The notes beneath the pieces were generated by a model. It searched no databases. It was not told the origin of the DNA and saw only the letters and a program-made list of their open reading frames with translations. DNA of 9,813 bases, taken from assembly GCA_029779385.1 (NCBI GenBank), contig JAKPAQ010000593.1, positions 1-9,813 of the forward strand, given 5' to 3'. The stretch's first letter is position 1. Every line of letters starts with the position of its first letter. This DNA is from Actinomycetes bacterium. GTDB taxonomy: Bacteria > Actinomycetota > Actinomycetes > Propionibacteriales > Nocardioidaceae. This document shows positions 4,974 to 9,813 of this stretch, piece by piece. The translations under genes were made by a program, and so were the position numbers.

Positions 4974-6076
4974 GTCTGCCGACGGCCCACCCAGGCCGGG
5001 TTCGCCCGAAGAAACTGCCGCTGCGGGCCGTCTTGTTGCTACCGGCCGGAGCCGCACTGCTGCTCGGCCTCGATGCGGCCCTGCTCCTGCTGAAATTGCC
5101 CGCACCGCTAGATGTCGAGCGGCTCCCCAAAGTCCACGGCATGCTGTTGGTGTTGGGGTTCTTGGGCACGCTGATCTCGCTAGAGCGAGCAATCGCATTG
5201 CGCGCCAAGTGGGGCTTCTTGGCCCCGGCACTGCTTGGCATTGGCGCGGTCTTGCTCGTGACGCCGGCGCCGATCCGCGTGGGTCAAGCTTTTTTGATTC
5301 TTGGAGCGGCACTGGTGGTGGCGGTTTACGTGCCACTTTGGCGACGCCAGTTCGACGAGGCGGTGCTGGTCCAACTCATGGGCGCGGTCTTTGCGCTTGG
5401 CGCGGCGATCCTGTGGTTCGGGGGAGTAGAGATGCCGCTCCTGCTGATTTGGCTCGTGGCGTTCATAATCTTGACGATCTGCGGTGAGCGACTTGAGTTG
5501 GCCCGAATCGCGATGGGGCCAAATGCCGGACTGATTCTGCTGGTCCTAGCCGCAGCGCTGAGCGTTGGCGCAGCAGCAGCGCTGCTTTTCCCGCAAGTCG
5601 GTTCAGTGTTCTTTGGGGCCGCACTCGCGGTACTGATCGGTTGGCTCCTGCGCCATGACGTCGCTCGGCGAACGGTCAAAACCACTGGCCTGACGCGTTA
5701 TATGGCCGTGTGCATGCTCGCCGGTTACGCCTGGGCGTTGGTCGCGGCCGCGATGTGGCTGACGAATGGCCAAATCGTCAGCGGCGACGAGTATGACGTA
5801 GTCATCCACGCGATCTTCCTCGGCTTCACCATGTCGATGGTGATGGCCCATGCGCCGGTCATCTTCCCGGCCGTCCTATCGCGACCGCTGGAATACCACT
5901 GGGCGTTCTACCTGCCGGTTGGACTGCTGCATGCCTCACTCGTCGGCCGGATCTGGTTCGGCGACTTCCTCTCAGTGCCTGGATTCTGGCGAGCCAGCGC
6001 GGTGCTAAACATCGTTGCCCTGTTGTTGTTCGTCCTAACTGCGGCGACTCGCGTCGTCCAAGGAGCCAAAGAATGA
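4970..6076 (+). CDS. Polytopic NnrS-like membrane protein of the nitrite reductase operon
   Basis: The protein has 368 residues and about ten to twelve membrane segments. Motifs include VHGMLLVLGFLGTLISLERA (H56 near the start of a helix), GERLELARI after a helix, and HAIFLGFTMSMVMAHAPVIFPAV with H280 and H294 fourteen residues apart. The look is of the NnrS / haem-copper-like polytopic families, in which helix histidines bind haem or metal; assignment to NnrS itself is not secure. The start ATG 4970 overlaps the regulator stop (ATGA) and follows GGAGG by 4 bases. Starting at 4943 would add nine residues lying within the upstream gene. The gene overlaps the nitrite reductase fusion by ATGA, so the two membrane proteins are made together and may form one complex. 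A role as partner subunit, or in NO handling, is inferred from position. Confidence 0.8.
   Translation: MSLPTAHPGRVRPKKLPLRAVLLLPAGAALLLGLDAALLLLKLPAPLDVERLPKVHGMLLVLGFLGTLISLERAIALRAKWGFLAPALLGIGAVLLVTPAPIRVGQAFLILGAALVVAVYVPLWRRQFDEAVLVQLMGAVFALGAAILWFGGVEMPLLLIWLVAFIILTICGERLELARIAMGPNAGLILLVLAAALSVGAAAALLFPQVGSVFFGAALAVLIGWLLRHDVARRTVKTTGLTRYMAVCMLAGYAWALVAAAMWLTNGQIVSGDEYDVVIHAIFLGFTMSMVMAHAPVIFPAVLSRPLEYHWAFYLPVGLLHASLVGRIWFGDFLSVPGFWRASAVLNIVALLLFVLTAATRVVQGAKE
6061..6065 (+). promoter_or_regulatory. Ribosome binding site of the nitrite reductase fusion
   Basis: AGGAG inside the end of the membrane protein gene, 7 bases before ATG 6073. Together with the ATGA stop/start overlap it fixes the start and implies coupled translation. 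Confidence 0.65.
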
Positions 6077-8691
6077 AGCGTGGATTCTCAGCCCTTCGCG
6101 ACCTGCCAGCGATGATCTGGCTGCTAGCGATATTCGTCGCGGCGTTCGCCCATCCGGTGTTGCCCGAGCCGCGCTGGCTGCTGATCCATCTGTTATTTCT
6201 CGGTGCAGTCACCCACTCGATTGTGGTGTGGAGTCAACACTTCGCCGACACGCTGCTGCACGTGCCACCAAAGCCTGCCCCGGCATTACTCGCCCTGCTC
6301 AACTTGGGCGCGTTGACCGTCATGGTCGGCACCCAGTTGGCCAACTGGCACGTCGTACTGGGCGGTGCGATCGCGCTGTCGGCCGCCGTGATCTGGCATG
6401 GCTTCCGGCTCGTCGGCTCGCTTCGACGCGCCCTGCCGAGCCGGTTCTCAACCGTCGTGCGGTTCTACGTGACCGCAGCAGTGTTCCTGCCGATCGGGGC
6501 GACCTTGGGCGTGTTCCTCGCTAAGGGCCTGCCAAGCCCGTGGCACGAGCAGATTCTGCTCGCACACGTGAGCATCAACGTGCTCGGCTGGGTCGGGCTC
6601 ACGGTCGCGGGCACGGTGGTGACGCTGTGGCCGACGATGCTGCGCACCAAACTCGGCGAAGGGTCAGAAATCGCCCTGCGCCGGGCACTGCCGATCATGG
6701 CCGTTGGTGTCGGTGGCACCGCTATCGCGAGCAGTTTCGGGCTGTGGCCGCTGGCGGCGCTCATGCTCGCTGCCTACGTCCTCGGCTTGGCGCTGCTGCT
6801 GCGTCCGCTCGTCGAGGTTGCCCGCCGCAGGCGGCCACACGGTTTTCCGGCCTGGTCGGTTGCGGCCGGTCTAACTTGGCTGGTCGGCGGCCTAATCGCG
6901 TGGGTGGCCATGCTCGCCCTTGGCGGCGACGCCGAACAAATCCATCACCGGTTCGGCGCATTGGTGCCTTACCTTGCGACCGGCTTTGCCGCCCAAGTGC
7001 TAATCGGTGCGCTGGGGCACCTGATTCCGATGGCGCTTGGCGGTGGAGGTCGGGCAGTTCGGGCAGCGTCCACGCAGATTGAGCGGGGCGGCGCCTGGCG
7101 AATCGTGGCCGTGAACCTAGGGCTACTGGTCTGTCTGCTGCCAGTGCCAAGTGCCGTTCGGGTCACCTGCTCGCTAGTGGTGTTGCTGGCCTTGGCCGCG
7201 CAATTGCCCCTGCTGATCTTCGCGATCAAGGCGTCAGTCCAGGCGCGCAAAGACGGCACCGGGCCTGACATTGCCAGTGACCAAGACAAGCTGGTGCGCC
7301 GGCGCCAGGTCTTTGGTTCGGCCATTGCCGGGTTGTCGACCATCGTGGTTGCCATCGCCGCTGGCATCGCCTTCGATCCAAGTGTGCTCGCTGTTGGCGA
7401 CGTGGCTTCGGCGTCGGCCAACGTCAAAGCCACTGGGCAGACGACGACGGTGAAAGTCAAAGCAGTTGGGATGAGGTTCGAGCCGTCAACGATCGAAGTG
7501 CCGGCCGGAAATCGACTCGTCATCGAGGTGTTCAACGACGACCCGGACGTGCACGATCTAGTGCTCGAGACGGGAGCAACTTCCGGCCGACTAGGAGCGG
7601 GCAAAAGCGCCAAGATCGACGTTGGCGTAGTTGGCCGCGACCTAGACGGCTGGTGCTCAATTGTTGGCCACCGCCAGATGGGGATGACGCTAAAGATCAA
7701 GGCGATAGGCGGCCAAAGCAGCCAGGCCGATTCGGCGAGCGGGGGCCACAGTGGCCACCATCAAGGCAGTACCGAAAGCTCCAGTGGTGACTCGGCCAAT
7801 GCGACCTACGACCACAGTGCGAAGTTCGAGGACGGTTTCGTCGCCCGCGACGCCAGACTCAAGCCGTTGACTTCCAAAAAGAACACAACCCACAAGTTGA
7901 CCTTCACCGTCAGCGAACTGCAACGCCAAGTCGCCCCGGGCGTGACTCAGCGACTGTGGACGTACAACCGGCAGGCTCCCGGGCCCGTCCTGCACGGGCG
8001 AGTAGGCGACAAGTTCGTCATCACCTTGGTGAACGACGGAACGATCGGCCACTCGATCGACTTCCACGCCGGGGCGTTGGCGCCGGATCGGCCGATGCGA
8101 ACGATTGCGCCGGGCGAATCGTTGACCTACACGTTCACCGCGACCCGCTCGGGTATCTGGATGTATCACTGCTCGACCATGCCGATGTCGGTACATATCG
8201 CCAACGGCATGTTTGGTGCGGTCGTCATCGAGCCGGAGGGTCTCGACCCGGTCGACGAAAGCTACTTGTTCGTCCAAAGTGAGCAGTTCTATGGGCCGCA
8301 AGGGCGCGAAGTAGATGCAGACAAGGTGATGGCCGAAACGCCGGACGCAGTCGTTTTCAACGGGATTGCTAACCAGTACGACTTCGATCCGATCCAGGTT
8401 CGCGCCGGCGACAAGGTCCGAGTTTGGGTGTTGAACGTCGGACCTAACCGCACGAGCGCATTCCATGTCGTCGGCGGCCAGTTCTCCACCGTCTGGTCTG
8501 AGGGCGACTACCTGCTCCGAAACGGTGGCTCGACCAAGTCCGGTGGCTCGCAGGTGTTGGGATTGGTCGCGGCCCAAGGCGGATTCGTTGAGCTGCAACT
8601 GGACGAACCGGGCCGCTATCCGTTCGTTTCGCATGTCATGGTCGATGCCGAGCGCGGTGCCCACGGCTTCTTCCAAGTGGCCAAGCGCTGA
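6073..8691 (+). CDS. nirK: Membrane domain-cupredoxin-copper nitrite reductase fusion (AniA/NirK type)
   Basis: The 872-residue protein has three parts. Residues 1-435 hold about 13 membrane segments with histidines at 39, 48, 56, 165, 292 and 316; HVSINVLGWVGLTVAGTVVT and ALGHLIPMALGGG recall NnrS/CcoN-like helices. An odd helix count with a basic N-terminus puts the rest outside the cell. Residues 457-546 are a cupredoxin with a full type-1 copper set (H494, C528, H533, M538). After a His/Ser-rich linker, residues 605-872 are a nitrite reductase: type-1 ligands H660, C700, H708, M713; type-2 ligands H665, H699, H854; catalytic D663 and H798. The eight-residue C700-H708 step matches the AniA class. 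The family reduces nitrite to nitric oxide. Electrons probably flow from membrane to cupredoxin to NirK. Typical NirK is about 340-380 residues; the fused form has relatives among actinomycetes. Confidence 0.92.
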   Translation: MKRGFSALRDLPAMIWLLAIFVAAFAHPVLPEPRWLLIHLLFLGAVTHSIVVWSQHFADTLLHVPPKPAPALLALLNLGALTVMVGTQLANWHVVLGGAIALSAAVIWHGFRLVGSLRRALPSRFSTVVRFYVTAAVFLPIGATLGVFLAKGLPSPWHEQILLAHVSINVLGWVGLTVAGTVVTLWPTMLRTKLGEGSEIALRRALPIMAVGVGGTAIASSFGLWPLAALMLAAYVLGLALLLRPLVEVARRRRPHGFPAWSVAAGLTWLVGGLIAWVAMLALGGDAEQIHHRFGALVPYLATGFAAQVLIGALGHLIPMALGGGGRAVRAASTQIERGGAWRIVAVNLGLLVCLLPVPSAVRVTCSLVVLLALAAQLPLLIFAIKASVQARKDGTGPDIASDQDKLVRRRQVFGSAIAGLSTIVVAIAAGIAFDPSVLAVGDVASASANVKATGQTTTVKVKAVGMRFEPSTIEVPAGNRLVIEVFNDDPDVHDLVLETGATSGRLGAGKSAKIDVGVVGRDLDGWCSIVGHRQMGMTLKIKAIGGQSSQADSASGGHSGHHQGSTESSSGDSANATYDHSAKFEDGFVARDARLKPLTSKKNTTHKLTFTVSELQRQVAPGVTQRLWTYNRQAPGPVLHGRVGDKFVITLVNDGTIGHSIDFHAGALAPDRPMRTIAPGESLTYTFTATRSGIWMYHCSTMPMSVHIANGMFGAVVIEPEGLDPVDESYLFVQSEQFYGPQGREVDADKVMAETPDAVVFNGIANQYDFDPIQVRAGDKVRVWVLNVGPNRTSAFHVVGGQFSTVWSEGDYLLRNGGSTKSGGSQVLGLVAAQGGFVELQLDEPGRYPFVSHVMVDAERGAHGFFQVAKR

Positions 8692-8701
8692 GGGCCGGCT
8701 A

Positions 8702-9331
8702 CTAGTCGATGAGTCGTTCTTTGCGCGCCGCTGCCACCGCGGCGGTGCGCGAATCGACTTGGAGTTTGTCGAAAATGTGGGCCAGGTGAGTCTTGACGGT
8801 TGCTCGTGAAACGAACAACTGTTGGGCGACTTCTTCGTTGCTCAACCCCTCGGCCACTCGGCGCAAAACCTCCAGTTCGCGAGGCGAAAGCGCGACCGCA
8901 CCGGCGAGTGCTCGGCGCACCAGTTGTTGCTGGACGCGCGGTGCCAACGCCGGCTTTCGCGCCGCCGCATCAACGATGGCGGCGGTCAGTTCGGCGGTGG
9001 CCGAATCTTTGAGTAGGTAGCCGATCGCGCCCGCCTCCATCGCGGTGACAATGTCGGAGTCGGTGTCGTACGTCGTCAAGATCAGTACCGGCGGACCGCC
9101 CCGCTTGACGATTTCGGCGGTAGCGGCCGCCCCGCCAAGCTGGCCGTCGCCAAAGCGCAGGTCGAGCAAGATCACGTCGGCGATCAGGTCGGAGTCCAGC
9201 ACTTCCTTGGCCGTCGCAAATGAAGCCACCACCGTCATATTGGGCTGCGCGTCGATGAGGGCGTGTAGGCCTGCACGAACCACAGGATGGTCGTCGGCCA
9301 TCACGACGCGAAGTGGCGAATGGTCGTTCAC
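8702..9331 (-). CDS. NarL/LuxR-type response regulator
   Basis: The product has 209 residues and is complete. The receiver domain (about 7-125) has the acidic pair D13-D14, phospho-acceptor D57 (VILLDLRF), the TT of LILTTYDTDSD and the lysine of GYLLKDSA. The output domain (about 148-205) is a LuxR helix-turn-helix: LSPRELEVLRRVAEGLSNEEVAQQLFVSRATVKTHLAHIFDKL. It is the transcription factor half of a two-component system with the kinase just upstream; the GTG start overlaps the kinase stop (GTGA) and follows GGAGG (9343-9339) by 7 bases. It converges on the nitrite reductase gene with only 10 bp between stops. Regulation of that operon is possible, since NarL-type systems often respond to nitrogen oxides or oxygen, but nothing in the sequence shows it. 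Confidence 0.93.
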   Translation of the reverse strand: MNDHSPLRVVMADDHPVVRAGLHALIDAQPNMTVVASFATAKEVLDSDLIADVILLDLRFGDGQLGGAAATAEIVKRGGPPVLILTTYDTDSDIVTAMEAGAIGYLLKDSATAELTAAIVDAAARKPALAPRVQQQLVRRALAGAVALSPRELEVLRRVAEGLSNEEVAQQLFVSRATVKTHLAHIFDKLQVDSRTAAVAAARKERLID

Positions 9332-9813
9332 GAGGGCACCTCCACTGCGACGGCGGTTCCGGCGCCAGGGGCGCTCTCGATGGTGACTTTTCCGCCGATC
9401 GCCGCCACCCGGTCCTTTAGGACAGTCAGGCCAAACCCGGCCGAGTTCGGATCGAAGCCGACGCCGTCATCGACGATGTCCAGCAGGACCGAATCGGGCA
9501 GGAACGTCAACGTCAGGTTGGCGCGACTGGCTTGAGCGTGCCTTGTGACATTGGCCAAAGTCGATTGGGTGATTCGTACGAGTTCGGCCGAAGTCGTCAC
9601 CGGCAGTTCACGACTGTCGCCGGTCACGGTGAAGTTGACTTGAACGCCGGTGGTTCGACTGGCGATTCGCGCGAGCGCATCTTGGAGCGTCGATTCAGTC
9701 AGGTCCGCCGGCGCTAGTCCGCGAACGAGTTGGCGCACCTCGGCCAGGTTCGCGAGGGCAACTTCGCGGGCGGGCCGAACTTGGCTGTAGTCGCCGGTCT
9801 CTTCAGCCACCCG
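9328..9813 (-). CDS. Sensor histidine kinase (NarL-partner type), C-terminal part, cut by window edge
   Basis: The visible 161 residues are the end of a HisKA_3-type kinase. The first residues (to SNLAEVRQLVRGL-like ALANLAEVRQLVRGLAPADL) belong to the second dimerisation helix; the phospho-acceptor histidine and the sensor domain lie beyond the right edge. The ATP-binding domain has an N-box region ITQSTLANVTRHAQAS, a G1 box DDGVGFD and a G2 region FGLTVLKDRVAAIGGKV, ending SAPGAGTAVAVEVPS. In this family the N-box normally reads with a glutamate (QEAL.N); here serine (codon 9564-9562) takes that place, a variant also met in some actinobacterial kinases. The stop overlaps the response regulator start (GTGA), so the pair is co-translated. 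The input signal cannot be told. Confidence 0.9.
   Translation of the reverse strand, partial: RVAEETGDYSQVRPAREVALANLAEVRQLVRGLAPADLTESTLQDALARIASRTTGVQVNFTVTGDSRELPVTTSAELVRITQSTLANVTRHAQASRANLTLTFLPDSVLLDIVDDGVGFDPNSAGFGLTVLKDRVAAIGGKVTIESAPGAGTAVAVEVPS

Noticed and set aside
4419..5336. 305-codon open frame on the minus strand
   Set aside because: It is antisense to the regulator and membrane protein genes; the translation is Arg/Pro/Ala-rich with no recognisable fold.
4666..5487. 273-codon open frame on the plus strand in another phase
   Set aside because: Overlaps two well-supported genes and yields a basic low-complexity protein.
7690..8676. 328-codon open frame on the minus strand
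   Set aside because: Antisense to the NirK domain, whose copper ligands are all intact on the plus strand; no family likeness on the minus strand.
1..9813. Mobile elements, CRISPR arrays, tRNA or rRNA genes
   Set aside because: No transposase or integrase domain, regularly spaced repeats, tRNA-like cloverleaf or rRNA stretch was seen on either strand.

Overview
The window is gene-dense, GC-rich DNA (by eye roughly 60% GC) from a bacterium that looks like an actinomycete. The reasons are GTG/ATG starts with many GTGA/ATGA overlaps, a DUF6325 + SHOCT gene pair, an ArsR + tandem-SRPBCC pair, a NarL-type two-component system, several apparently leaderless genes with TAnnnT -10 boxes, and a nitrite reductase fused to a membrane domain. 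The exact genus cannot be told from the sequence. I see no rRNA, tRNA, insertion sequence, CRISPR array or integrase, and no gene-free stretch longer than 300 bases.

Layout. (a) 1-645, minus: 5' part of a chromate-transporter family gene that runs off the left edge. (b) 720-1765, plus: a small polytopic membrane protein followed, with a GTGA overlap, by a DNA-3-methyladenine glycosylase I (Tag) in which three of the four zinc-snap ligands are replaced. (c) 1755-3082, minus: an ArsR-type repressor and a tandem SRPBCC/AHSA1 protein, transcribed from a strong-looking promoter covered by a perfect 15-bp inverted repeat that also contains the repressor's start codon. (d) 3192-3908, plus: DUF6325 protein and SHOCT-domain protein. 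(e) 3918-8691: a nitrite-reduction locus. A DUF2249 protein (minus) diverges from a plus-strand operon of a winged-helix regulator with a cysteine-bearing C-terminal domain, a polytopic NnrS-like membrane protein, and an 872-residue fusion of about 13 membrane segments, a type-1-copper cupredoxin and a complete AniA/NirK-type copper nitrite reductase. The three plus-strand genes are linked by ATGA overlaps. (f) 8702-9813, minus: a NarL/LuxR-type response regulator and the C-terminal part of its histidine kinase, which continues past the right edge.

How they may work together. The most notable system is the nitrite reductase locus. The fusion suggests that electrons from the membrane (quinol or a haem site) pass to the tethered cupredoxin and then to the NirK domain on the outer face, without a soluble donor. 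The adjacent polytopic protein has its own conserved histidines and may be the partner membrane subunit. The cysteine-bearing regulator and the DUF2249 protein share a 57-bp divergent control region with a short palindrome. The architecture and copper ligands are read directly from the sequence; the electron path and the regulatory logic are inference.
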